DNA of 64,000 nucleotides from Jacaranda mimosifolia (lineage: Eukaryota; Streptophyta; Magnoliopsida; Lamiales; Bignoniaceae), in NCBI GenBank assembly GCA_018894105.1, contig CM032122.1, forward strand, positions 37,293,404-37,357,403. The letters are read 5' to 3'. Position 1 is the first letter of the stretch. Each line of letters opens with the position of its first letter. The position numbers and the translations under genes were made by a program. Shown piece after piece: positions 1-11,009 of the stretch. A model generated the notes under the pieces. That model did not search any database and was not told the origin of the DNA. It was given only the letters and a program-made list of their open reading frames with translations.

Positions 1-228
1 GATCATAAACGATTAACTTGTTTATATACTTGGGTTCTGAGGCCTCAATTTCACGGCTTGAAGCCATTTTTGGGTCAACTGTGGGGTCGATCATAAATGA
101 TTTAATGGTGTGAACGAGTAGCTGTAGAAATGAAAGCAGTTTTCATTGACTTGAAATGATATTCTGATATAAGAGGGTGAAGGCTTTAAACCTCTTTATA
201 CATAGAAATTTTTCAAATTTGTTGCGTT

Positions 229-1652
229 CTACGATCGAATGAGCTCTTTCTCGATCATGTCTGCGAGTTGGTAAGTGTTGTGCTTCATTACTTTGACAAC
301 AAAGTACGAGCCATCCCACTTAGGGTTGACATTGCCTATGCTCTTTGACACCTCAACTTTCTTGAGGATGAGGTCTCCAACTTTGAAGCTTATCGGGCGG
401 ACGCTTTTGTTGTAATGCTGCACCGTCTTTAACCGATATCTCTGCATCGTTGTGTACACTTGCTGGCGTAACTCATCAATCGTCTCCAGATCAAGTTTTC
501 TTTCAGAGTCATTTCTCATTGAGTTGTAGTGGATGACTCGAGCAGTTTGTTGTATTAATTATGCTGGGATAACTGCTTCTAACGCGTAGACCAGACTGTT
601 GGGACTGTGGCATGTGGCTGTTCGAGGGATTGTTCTGTATGCCCAAAGCACCTTTGGGAGGTCATCTACTGAGCTTGACCCAGAGCCTTCAAGTTGGGTT
701 TTGAGATGATCAAGATTGTTCGATTGGCGACTTCCGTTTGGCTATTAGCTTGAGGGTTTCCTACCTAGGAGAAATGTTATTGAACCCCCAGGCTTTCATA
801 CCAACTCCTAGTGCTCTTTCTCTGAAACCGCATCCCGTTATCGGATATCAATATTTTAGGCAACCCAAAATAACAGATGGTGTTCTTCCATACAAAACTC
901 TTCATTGCCACGTCGATTATCTTGGGGACTACTTCTGCTTCAATTCACTTCGTAAAATACTCAACAACGACTATCATGAATGTTCTCTGGCTTGTGGTCT
1001 TTGGGAAGTGGCCAACTATGTGTATTCCCTATTGGTCGAACAACCAAGTGATATGCACGGGCACCATCGTTGCTACGGGTAAATGGGGAATATTTGAGTG
1101 TACTTGACAGGACGTACATGTTTTAGCAAAGTCGATTGCGTTTTGTAGTAACGTCGGCCAGAAATACCTATATTTGATGACCTTGTGGGCTAAAGATTGC
1201 CCTCCTGAGTGATTGCCACAAATGTCTAAGTGAACTTCCCGCAAGATTTCGGGGGCCTGTTTTGTCGTTAGGCATCTCAAGGGTGGTCCAGAAATCGACG
1301 TCCTGTAAAGTTGGGCAAACTCATCAAGAGCGAATTTGGCTGCCAGGCCTCTAATCTGATGCACTTGGGCCTTATAATTTGGGACTATCCCATCTACTAA
1401 ATAGGCTTTTATTTCATCATGCCAGGAAACGTGAGCATCGTCGATTTGTCCAATCAGGTGTTGGTTGAGAATTACTATTATGGGATTGTTGGTGACCAGG
1501 AATGTAATTGTTCTGCTCCTGGTTCCCCTCATCAAGTTGGCAAGCTTTGATAGCGCATCAGCGTGCTCGTTTTCTGCTTTTGGAACTTGACTGAGTGTGA
1601 ATTTCTTAAATTGACGCTGTATTTTCTTTACCTCAGCTATGTATTTGGTCAT
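229..1652 (-). pseudogene. Integrase remnant (zinc-binding domain, decayed core, C-terminal module)
   Basis: Segment 1652-1029 finishes the second RNase H and continues into an integrase N-terminal HHCC zinc-binding domain: histidines in EVHLDICGNH and cysteines in CTSC are all present. The catalytic core (about 1030-520) is scattered over frames. Segment 519-229 encodes the C-terminal module (KVGDLILKKV ... PKWDGSYFVVKV), the place of the GPY/F motif. The rest of the window to base 1 is post-pol sequence. Confidence 0.8.
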
Positions 1653-2330
1653 TGTATTCTCATTTGCCTCAAAATTTCCTTGAACCTATTCTGCGACCAG
1701 CTAGGAGTCCGTGATGGCTGTTAACTGTTCGACTCCTCTGTCCGCGGCCATCCTCATTCTTGCAAGGAGCGCTTCACATTCTGCTTCGTTGTTGGTGACA
1801 TGAAAGTCTAGTTTAATGGCGAAATCGTATTCCTCTGCTTGCAGAGATCACAAAGAAATGCCAATTCCTCCCCTCAATGAAGTTGCGAATCTATCGACAT
1901 GCAAGGTCCATAACTGAGGGGCGTCATCAACGAGATCAGGGAGGTCAAGTTTGTCTGCTACGAAGTCTTCTAATACTTAGGCTTTGATGGTGGTTTGAGG
2001 TTAGAAAGTAATGTCGAATTCTTCCAATTCAATGGCCCATTTTGTCAATCTTTCTGAGGTATCAGGTTTTGACAAATATATGTTTCAATGGCTCGTTTAT
2101 TAAGACAACAATAGAGTGAGATTGGAAGTAAGACCTTAACTTTCTGGTTGTTGTGACCAAGGCGAGGGCAAACTTTTTGATCTCGAGGTAATTGTGCTCA
2201 GGGCCCTGTAGTGCTTTTGCTATAGTAATATATAGGTCGATGGGTTCCATTCCTAGCCGATACTAAGACTGAGCTGATTGAGGCTGACGACACCGCTAAG
2301 TATAAGTGCAAAACTTCTCCACTCTCGGGT
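1653..2330 (-). pseudogene. RNase H region (conventional plus archaeal-type second RNase H)
   Basis: The first RNase H/connection part is seen in 2250-2062 (EPIDLYITIAKALQGPEHNY...). The second, archaeal-type RNase H covers about 1920-1550 and carries the TNNEAECEALLA block that is its hallmark in Tat elements. At least three in-frame stops lie within the second domain before its last helix (ENEHADALSKLAN) in the segment starting at 1652. This double RNase H arrangement is the reason for the Tat assignment. Confidence 0.75.
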
Positions 2331-2399
2331 TTGGCAAGTATGAGCGCTAAGGAGAGGTAGTGTTTGAGTTCGACCAAGGCCCGATCGTACTACTTTGAC

Positions 2400-3000
2400 C
2401 ACTGGAAACTAGATTTCTTGGCGTTTCTGAGAATCTTGAAGAAATGTAGACTTTTATCAGCTAACTGGGCAATGAATCTGCCTAGGGTTATAATTCTCCC
2501 AACCAGCCGCTGAACGTCCCTGACTGTTTGGAAAGGGGTGATGTCCAAGATGGCTTAAATTTTCTGTAGGTTTGCTTCGATGGCTCTCTGGCTGACCATA
2601 TATCCCAGAAACTTGCCCCCTCAGACCCCAAGGTACACTTGTTGGGGTCGAGCTTCATGTCGAACGCTCGTAGTATTAAGAATGAGTGATCGAGGTCGAC
2701 TGTATGATTTTTCGCTTCTTTGATTTTGATGATCATGTCGTCGATATAGACCTTGATGGATTTTTTTATCTTGTTTTTTAACATAAAGTTCACATCCACC
2801 ATACTTAATAATTTACAACCAGCTGTGGAATTGACAAGTAAATCTATATGAAATGGAGGTAAGGATCTTTAGGGCAAACTTTATTTAAATCAGTGAAATC
2901 ATTATACATGCGCCATTTTCCCTCATTCTTAAGGACAAGTACAACGTTACAAAGCCAACTGTGATATTGAATTTCTATAATATATCATGCCTTTAAGAGT
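2400..3000 (-). pseudogene. Reverse transcriptase remnant
   Basis: The open segment 2802-2488 contains the polymerase signature VYIDDMIIK followed by the H...DL and MKLDPNKCTLG blocks found in plant Ty3/gypsy reverse transcriptases. Flanking parts of the palm and fingers are present only in other frames. The two catalytic Asp residues of the YIDD box are kept, but the surrounding frame is broken. Confidence 0.85.
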
Positions 3001-3492
3001 TTGTTGACCTCCTCCTAGATGATCTAACATCTTTCAGCATTGAAGGTCCTGGTCTTCTGTTGCACTAGCTTATATGAGGGGTCCACATTTAGACGGTGGA
3101 AGCCTTCCGAGCAAAAATATCAATATTTCATTTGAGAAATCGACCATGAGGCACTCCATGCTATCCCCCATGTCAATATCAATTCTGGTGGTCTTATTGG
3201 AGTTTTGAGGCTCCAGCTCGATTGTCTTGAACTCACCGACAGGTTCCACTCTAGTCTCTTCAAGTTTCCTCTTCTTGCTTGATTGTCCCTCTTCGGGATT
3301 CGCTACTGAGGCATCCCTCGAGGGTCTTAACTTTGGTCGACTATTTTGCTTCATGGCCTCGATCGAAATTGTGTAACAACGCCATGCTTCCTTGACATTA
3401 CAGAATAGTTCCCCCATGCTGGAGGTGGTTGAAAACTTGACCTCCATGTGGTAGGTTTAAACAACAGCGCGGAAGTCGTTTAGAGCTAGTCG

Positions 3493-3888
3493 TCAGATTA
3501 TGGCATTATATGCAAAAGGAGCGTCAACAACCAGATAATTGATCATGAGGGTTCTCCTCCGGGGAGCTTCCCCGAATAATGTAGAAAAGTTGATGGATCT
3601 CTCCGGCATGATTTTTGTTCCTCCGAATTCGACCAGCGGTGTTATGACTGGCTCAAACTTCACCTTTCCCAACTTTATTTTCTCCAAGGTCGATAAGAAT
3701 ATGATATTTTTGGAATTGCCTTTGTCGACCAGGATCTTCCTGACCTCAAAGTTTGCTATCTTTATAGATACAACCACGGGACAGTTCAGTTTGCTGTCTA
3801 CTCCACGACTTTCGATGTGAGAGAGGTTTGCATTTGAAAAACAAATTAGCTCTCCACTGGTAGACAATTGAAAAACAATTTCGACCAA
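3493..3888 (-). pseudogene. pro: Retroviral-type aspartic protease domain, active site mutated
   Basis: A 131-residue minus-strand segment has the plan of a Tat/gypsy protease: a strand leading into the LVDKGNSKNIIF region, then a flap, then a hydrophobic NYLVVDAPFAYNAII end typical of plant Ty3/gypsy proteases. The catalytic triplet, normally D-(T/S)-G, reads D-K-G, so this domain should be inactive even if expressed. It lies between gag and reverse transcriptase as expected. Confidence 0.8.
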
Positions 3889-4237
3889 AGAGGATTTGGT
3901 TGACTCCAGCCTGCAATGGTGATGCCTCCTGGCTCACTTGGAATTCCCCCTGATTGGACCGCTTGCAATGGTGTCCATTATTCCTCTGATGGGTGGGCAG
4001 GGACATAGGCAAGTTTCTTTCCTTTGTCTTCTTTCCTCAGGTTAACGACCTTTCTCTACAGGTAGTTTGGTCGATTTTGCCTGCTTTTTGTCGTGCGCTC
4101 TCGTGAACAAACTTCTTCAGGTGGCCCTGTTGAGTCAACCTCTCAATCTTATTGTGGAAGTTGAAGTAGTTCTCGGTGTCGTGGCCCCTTTGCTTGTGGA
4201 ATGACAATATTTTTTAGATTTCTTCATTGCCTCTGTT

Positions 4238-5363
4238 TCAGTCAGCTTTCTCAATTTTTTCAGGAAGTTGTAAGATGGCAAATAACACCTCTTTTCTCAG
4301 AAGATTGAGTGGAGTGTAATTGTGGAAACGCTTGATGAGGGATCGACATCCCTCTTTGTTCTGGCTGTCGTCTTTCTCTTTGGCTTTTCTCTTCTTGGCC
4401 TCAGCATTACCATATTTCAATTTGTTTATGTCCTCATGAGTTATATATCTCTCTGCGAGGTCGAGTAGCTCTTCCATCGATCTGGTTCATTCCCGCACCA
4501 AAGCATTGGTGCATTCTTTGTGTCGTAGGCTTAAGAAAAGAACATCAATAAAAAATTCGATCCGCAGACTATCAATCTTCAGAACTTTGGTGTTGAATTT
4601 GGTGAAAAAATTGCGAAGCAACTCTTCCTCATTCTATTCAACTGTGTGCAAATGGGTGTAGGGGAGCTTCGCCTTCCTTAAGCTGGCAAACTAATGCAGG
4701 AACTTGTCATACAATTGGTCATACGAGTAAATAGATGTCGGCTCTAACTTCACAAATCAGTCGAGTGCAATGCTCTGGAAGGTGGTTACAAACATCCTTG
4801 CATGGGATGTATTCATTGTGTCCATACAATCGCATCATATGTTCAAACTACAATAGGTGTTAGTTTGGATCCGACTAGCTATCGTATCTAGGTAGTCTTG
4901 TAGGGACCTTGGCATCGATAGCAATGCACTCATTGATAATGTCCTGAATGAACGGTGATTCTCTACCTCGTCAAGACCTTTGAGCTCTTTCCTAGTAAAG
5001 GTTCCATTTAATATTTCTCCTTGAGATCTCCTCGAGCCGTCTGTTAAGCTGTTGAACTTGGTGGGAGACTTCTTCCCATTCTTCTCGATTGGCTTGGGTG
5101 AGACTTTTGTTAGTCTGTTGCCTCCCGTGTTCAACCCTATCGCGCTGCTGGGCTCGAATAGGTTGAACGCCATGGTCAACGAAATCTACATCTTCTTCAC
5201 AGGGGTGTTGTCGAGCTTCCTCTCTTGGAAATCTCTCGAGACTGTCATCTCGTTGAGTAGGGGGTCGCCGAGCCTCTAGTCGACCCCTCTCTTCCCTAGC
5301 GGGCCTTTCTTCACGTTGAGTAGGCTGAGTTATAGCACTGGCAGCCGGCCTAGGCGGGACCAT
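4238..5363 (-). pseudogene. gag: gag remnant of the Tat-type retrotransposon
   Basis: Three minus-strand open segments (5363-4992, 5179-4835, 4477-4238) in different frames encode a charged, Arg/Glu/Gln-rich N-terminal region with a coiled-coil-like QVQQLNRRLEEISRR stretch, then a degenerate capsid region. The frame changes several times, so no intact Gag can be made. Identity rests on position between the LTR and the protease and on the overall composition. Confidence 0.65.
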
Positions 5364-5870
5364 GTGTCGATTCAGGGCCGCTGAGAGTTGGGCAAAGATT
5401 TGAGCAGATATTTGCTCGTTTATAAGTTACATCAACTGGGGCATGGTCAGGGCGACCACTTGTACTGGTTGGGCACTAGATCCTGGCAAATCCATTTCTG
5501 GTTGAGGTCGAGGAGGAGGGGTTGGCGACCTCCTGATCCCCTCTCTCTCCAAAGTGGCTCACCTAGTGTTAACCATTTTCTCAATTGCGGACTCTAGGTT
5601 CCCACAGATTGCACCAAAATGATGATGGTGAAAATTATATTTTGATGTATTAAGTTGAAATTGGATGAAATCAACCTAAGGGGGTCGAAGAGTAAGTTTT
5701 TAGTGAATCGGGGTCGAGTCTTGCAATCAACAACAAACGTCAGGCTAGTCGAGGTGCCTTCGGCTAAGGCACTCCAATGCTCAAGTCAGTATGGATCGAC
5801 TAAAGAAATAAGCAATAAAGTGAGGGCACAGGATGAAAAATGGCATACCTTCTAAAAGGTTGGTTGTGGG

Positions 5871-5879
5871 CTATTTATA
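5871..5879 (-). promoter_or_regulatory. TATA box of the retrotransposon LTR
   Basis: TATAAATAG on the minus strand, about 250 bp upstream of the primer-binding stretch, is a textbook plant TATA box. It would place the U3/R boundary near 5840-5850. Confidence 0.6.
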
Positions 5880-6241
5880 ACCTTGTCAAGAGGGTTGAGA
5901 TGTCCGTGATGCCCCTACTGCCAGGAGTGGGCATTTTGTTATCACATAGGGATCTTTAGGTCTTCTCATGTTGCTGTACTATTCTAGGTGGCGCCGCCTC
6001 CTGCTTATCAGGACAAGGAGGTGCACTGGGGATGTGCCAGCCCGCAGGCAACTGTAAAGATTTGTATGGGCAGAGGCATGCGCCATTCATGCGAAGGCGT
6101 ACCAACTGACGAATCACTTAATACGGTAGGAGGCTATCATATTCCCTCGATCGCGCAAGTTGAGGGGCTGGCTGATGAGAAACAACACACTCGGTCGGCA
6201 TCCCGCTAGGGTCTTGCCATCAGGTGTAGAGATCCAACCTT

Positions 6242-6425
6242 AGCGCACTGAAATTGATCGACCCACGCGGTCGAGTCTTCACTGGCGGTGCCCAACCAGG
6301 AGGGTCGAGTCTCAATACCTGTCAATATCAACCTGCCACAGCGCGCTGAAGTCGATCAACCAATACGGTCTAGTCTCTACTGGTGATGATCGACTAGGGG
6401 GACAAGTCTTGGTACCTCTATTCAA
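6242..6425. repeat. Imperfect 98-bp tandem repeat in the LTR U3
   Basis: The unit starting at 6242 (AGCGCACTGAAATTGATCGA) recurs from 6340 (AGCGCGCTGAAGTCGATCAA). Both units continue with related GGTC(G/T)AGTCT and CTGG(C/T)G(G/A)TG blocks. Short U3 repeats in plant LTRs often act as enhancers; that role is inference here. Confidence 0.6.
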
Positions 6426-6511
6426 TCGCTTGCTCAAACCATGATTGATTGTGCCCGTTCCTACTCCTTTGGGTTGCTTTAGGTTTGGGCCTGTTAAGAC
6501 ATCCTATGTCA

Positions 6512-7736
6512 ATGACAATTTACATAAATATCAGATATTATTTAAAAATTAATATCTATACTATTACAAAAAGAAAAAATTATTTTGTGTTTGAAATAAA
6601 AGTTTTTTTTTTTATTACATAAATTACCCTTTAATTAATTCAGCAACAAAAATTGGCAATGTAGTTTGAAAGATAAATTAGAACATTTAGCATAAGAAAG
6701 ATAGTTCGAATATCAATTTTATTAATATTCCAAATTTATCCTATAAAAACGATGATTCAATAAGATCACAATTTTATTTTTCATAAAATTCATCAAACTC
6801 ACAACTAACAAATGTATTTTATGGAAAATCCATTCCCCATTGTCTTTTTTTTTTTTTTTAACATGTCAATTGCCTAACATAACATTAATTTTACTCAATA
6901 ATTTAAATTATTTCATATAGTAAATGACTCAAAATACTTTTGTACACGCGGAAACCACATGTACCAAGTACCAACCATTAATTACACTAAAAATAAATAT
7001 TTATTTTATTTACTATATACTATACCAAATATGTCAAAATTGATAATATAAATCGTTTGATTACTCCTCATAATGCTAGAAAACCTAATATAAAAAGAAT
7101 TCTGATCTTATATCTTACAATGCAAAAGTAGATAAACTCATATGTATTAGAATTAAAAGTTTTAATCAAACTTTATTTTCAAACATCAAGTCAAATTCCA
7201 ACATACATCAATGTATTATGTCATTAATTTTCAATCCATAAACAACCCTATATATTATTATACCGTTAAACATAATTATTTAATTTAATTATACTCAATT
7301 TCGTAACAAAAATCAAAACAAAAAATCCTCAAAATATGAAAATAAAAATTAAAACAAACACACAATAAATTGCCAATACCATTACAGCCTGTGCATCCCA
7401 AAAGCATTAAAGCAGCGCAGTCGCCGCCCACATCACGTGCAAAGCCCTTTTCTATATTATTATTATTATTATTATTGTTATATATTTTTTTTTGGCCTTC
7501 TACTCTATTATTATTTATTCTATTCTTTATACGGTAGACGATATTAGTCTTCCGATTCTCTTTTCCAACCCGAAAAGCCTCTGCGATTTTCACTGTCGCA
7601 GTAATCAACACTAATTTTCCTTTTCATTGTTCAGATAATCAGCCCTAATTTTTACTGTGAGTTTTTAGTTGATAGTTTTTGAGGATTTTTGTTTATTTTT
7701 TGAGGAATTTTACCACTTGATGCTTAATAATTTCAG
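6512..7736. other. AT-rich intergenic DNA and 5' leader of the Rab5-interacting-like gene
   Basis: No coding sequence is seen. A short ATT microsatellite lies near 7457-7475, followed by a less AT-rich stretch (about 7490-7650) that is probably the transcription start and 5' UTR. A GTGAGT donor at 7657 and the CAG at 7734-7736 just before the ATG suggest an 80-bp 5' UTR intron. Confidence 0.5.
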
Positions 7737-10700
7737 ATGAGAGAAAGGAAATCTGGGAAATTGAATCTCCAACAGCAACAGCTGCATCAGAACGGTCACT
7801 TATCTCCATTTAAATTGGCGAAGCTATTAGATCCTGATGCTTCTTGGGACAAGGTTCCTTTTTAATTGTTTTAATTTATGATGCTGAGTTACCGTCTGTT
7901 TGTTGTAGGTTCATTTACTCGGTTTTAAGCTCAGTTGGTCAACATTCATATTGAAGAAAAGATTATTTTCTTTGAGATTGTTATTTAGTTTTGTTTCTTA
8001 TTTGTAATACCATCTGCTTTAGAGGTAGAATATGATTCAAATATGCAAATTTATGAGTGAGAGTATGAGGATTAATTTATGGTGAGTGTTTAAAGTTAAA
8101 ATGGTGATGAGATATCAGATATAATTGCATGATTTATGGAGATCAAAATTAATTAACATTGAACTGTATGGCAAGGGTGTCGAAAAACTAGTTATTCGGG
8201 CACCTTCCATTTGTGTGGTTAAATATTTTTATTGTTGAATATTTTGTTACCTAAAAGTTATGCCAGTGTAACAAAAAGTATAATAGCTCTTGTGTATTAG
8301 TCAATGTAGAATATTTTGAAATTCAGCCAGGGTCTTTTTGATGAATAAAGGATATTTTTTTATAGGTAGTTATACCACATACCAAATGAGGAAGAGGCTT
8401 ATTTTAAATTATGAGGTCCTCTCCATCCCTGTGTAGAGTATGGATAAACCGAGTATAGTGAGAACTTCTGTTTGAAACACATAACAAATAGACTAATAGA
8501 TGCTGCGATGCATTCTAGAAAAAAGAAACTGAATAGTAATTTAAAGGATAAGGAGTTGAATAGGTTTTTTTGTGGCAATTTCAGGAAGAACGTGCTGGAA
8601 TGGTTCCAGTGACAGATATTGAGGAAAATATGACTTGTTTTCTTTTCTACCATATGGTGGTAGAGCAAAAAAGGAAATCCTGTTCTTGGATTTTTTTAGA
8701 TTTTCAAAGTATTTTGAATTTAGCCATACTGGCATTGGAGGGAGCCAAAAAGTATGAGTTGAGTAATCTATTCTGAATGGACACCAGTAAATCTAGAACT
8801 CGACTGGTTTTATATTCTATCTTGCATGGATGTTTAGTTTGAGACCTTTGATGTATGTTAAATGAGTTGAAAGACAGGAATCTGAACTGAGGCCTGCTTA
8901 TATGTGTTGAGTATCTAAACCTTTTTAGTTTCCATACATCCACACACACACACACACACACACACATAAACTTTCATCATTGAATGGATATGGAGAAAGG
9001 TGGAAACGGATGCTACAGTTCCTGTTTACTGGTTAGAAGGATTAACCTATGCAGATGTTAGGATGAAATTTAGTGGTAATTGAAGATTCAAACACATTCG
9101 ATCCTTTCACAAACATGAATATTCAGGGGCTGTTACTAATGAACTTGTCTATCTAGAATTATTATTGTTGTATTGCCAGAATACTTGAAGTTTTCTGGAC
9201 ACTTGCTTGCAGAAAGTGTACAATGCAATCCACATGAAATGACTGTTATTCTATATCTGTTACAGGATCAACTTGGGGACGTACTCCATTGGATTAGACA
9301 AGGATTGGCCCTTGCATGTGGATTACTCTGGGGTGCAATTCCTTTAGTTGGGGGCATCTGGTTTCTCCTGTAAGTTACTGTTTTTCAGAATCTCATATCT
9401 GTCTAAAGTTGCTGTTTATGGTCAGTTTGTGGTGCATAGAATTTTCTGTAGAGCAAAAGTAATGTAGATTTGACAATGAGTTCCCATAGCTTGGCAGAAT
9501 AACATTATTGTGTCATTTGTCTAAAATAATTATAATTGGACATTTGCTTAAATTTATCATTATGTGCCTAAACAATTAAGTTATTCAACTTGTGTTTCTA
9601 TACTTTCTTAGGATCCTAAGTGTTTGGTATTTTAGGAAGTGCGTTGTGGTCTTTGATGGATAGGATGTATTAGAAGGGGGACATTAAGTCACTTAATTAG
9701 CTGGAGATGGCCTGATGCTTGAGTCACTAACCTGATTGGTGTACCTCTGGCTTTTGTGGCATATCTACACATAGATCTTCTTGCTAGATTTTTGTGAAGT
9801 TTGTGTTTCTCAGTCACATAACGGTGCTTGTATTGAGTAATTTCAGAGCAGTATTTATTGTACCAATGACCTGTCATGGGTGATATGGATATTCTAGTCT
9901 TTTAATTGCCTTCGATGGTAGAATTTGCTGATAATTTTTTGCATTATCCAGCTATATGTGTGGTTCTGATTTCAATAAACGTTTAAGTTTGCACCTCTCA
10001 AAAAGTTCGTATTGTTGATTTGTTGAAGGCGATAAGTTAGAGCACTTCTTACTGTTCTGATATGAAGTTCTGTTTGGCTCTCTTTGGTTAATAGTAATGA
10101 CTTAAGCTTTGCATATACCTTCTCTGTAAAGCAATGTACTTCCACAGCAACGTATTATAGCGGCAGAGCCAGAAAAGTTCTGAGTGGGGTCGGATAAGTA
10201 CACGCTATCGCATAAAATTTTATATGAAGCATATAACACCATAGAAAAGTGTTGTGAACAAAATATGGTTTTTCTCAAATACAAAAAATAAAATAATTTA
10301 ATGGAAAAGAGAAAAACTAACATCCTGAATTTTATATGAAGATCAAGTAAACAACTACTCAATTTTTCTTTCAAAGTTGTCCTGGCAATTTGTTATATTA
10401 TGGAAGCTATTCATGCCTTTTCATCAACTTGGATAAAGATGTGGATTTTTCAGTTGGCAACCAAATAGCATCAATAATTGGGATCCATAAAGAAAACCAC
10501 TCTCTAGTTTTAAAATATTTTTATGCACCCACCAAAGACCATGTAACACTGTAGTTTCTCTGAAGAAAATAAGCTTTTTCCACCTGAATAAAATGATCAT
10601 GTGCTGTTGCTTGTTGAAGTTATGACTCAAGGCTATGGTCACATGATATATTTTGCATGAGGTTAAATATATTTTAATTGGATAATTCTGCTTACCATTT

Positions 10701-11009
10701 CACTTTGATGCGTAAAAATATACAAATATTCCAGGTTTGTGGGGTTATCCACTGGGATTATCTACGCATACTACGCTCTTGTACTAAAAATTGATGAAGA
10801 AGAGTTCGGAGGTCATGGAGCTCTTCTTCAAGAGGGGCTTTTTGCTTCAGTATCCCTCTTTCTGGTATGTTTTGGTTTTCCCTTTGGTCTGTTTCATCAC
10901 CTATGCATGATACTGTGAAATTTCTTCATAAACTAAGCATCCTTTTTTTTTTTTTTTTCGTGCCGTTCAGCTTGTGTGGATTCTAGTATACAGCTTGGCA
11001 CACTTTTGA
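7737..11009 (+). CDS. Rab5-interacting family protein (RAB5IF/EMC6-related small membrane protein)
   Basis: Four exons join in phase: 7737-7853, 9266-9369, 10735-10864 and 10971-11009, giving 129 residues, close to the usual length of RAB5IF-type proteins. The soluble N-terminus (residues 1-40) has the LLDPDASWDKDQLGDVLHWI block typical of the family. Three hydrophobic segments follow: about 48-72 (GLLWGAIPLVGGIWFLL), about 73-92 (FVGLSTGIIYAYYALV) and the C-terminal 107-128. Between the last two sits the EEEFGGHGALLQEGL loop, the best conserved part of the family. Animal relatives are linked to Rab5 binding, respirasome assembly and ER membrane protein insertion; the plant role is not settled. 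The first donor is the weak AAG/GTTCCT; the others are standard. Introns 1 and 2 are about 1.4 kb each, and intron 1 holds a CA microsatellite. Confidence 0.88.
8941..8966. repeat. CA microsatellite in intron 1 of the Rab5-interacting-like gene
   Basis: Thirteen CA units in a row, entirely intronic. Confidence 0.95.

Larger units (their letters stand above)
1..6511 (-). mobile_element. Decayed Ty3/gypsy LTR retrotransposon, Tat lineage, left end outside the window
   Basis: Read on the minus strand from right to left there is an LTR (about 5620-6511), a primer-binding-like stretch (about 5594-5614), gag remnants (5363-4238), an aspartic protease (3888-3493), a spacer, reverse transcriptase (about 3000-2400), a first RNase H, a second archaeal-type RNase H (about 1920-1550) and an integrase (1650-229). 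The second RNase H just before the integrase marks the Tat group of plant Ty3/gypsy elements. The reading frame is broken many times by stops and frameshifts, so the copy is dead. The left LTR would lie beyond base 1, so target-site duplications and LTR divergence cannot be judged. Lineage call is family knowledge; domain order is read directly. Confidence 0.9.
5620..6511 (-). repeat. 5' LTR of the Tat-type retrotransposon
   Basis: The left limit is set by a TG next to a primer-binding-like stretch (minus strand, about 5594-5614, containing TGTGGGAACC). The right limit is the last CA before plain AT-rich DNA at about 6511. Both ends read TG...CA. A TATA box lies inside on the minus strand at 5871-5879, and an imperfect 98-bp tandem repeat lies upstream of it (6242-6425), as expected for U3. 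Its partner LTR is not in the window, so the limits are inferred and could be off by several bases. Confidence 0.65.

Noticed and set aside
738..1107. Two overlapping plus-strand frames near the integrase
   Set aside because: They lie antisense to the decayed integrase core and show no recognisable domain.
3539..3820. Plus-strand open frame of 93 codons inside the retrotransposon
   Set aside because: Antisense shadow of the protease segment at 3493-3888; no family similarity.
7285..7611. Minus-strand 108-codon frame with poly-Asn
   Set aside because: Made by an ATT microsatellite in the promoter region of the Rab5-interacting-like gene; no other coding signs.
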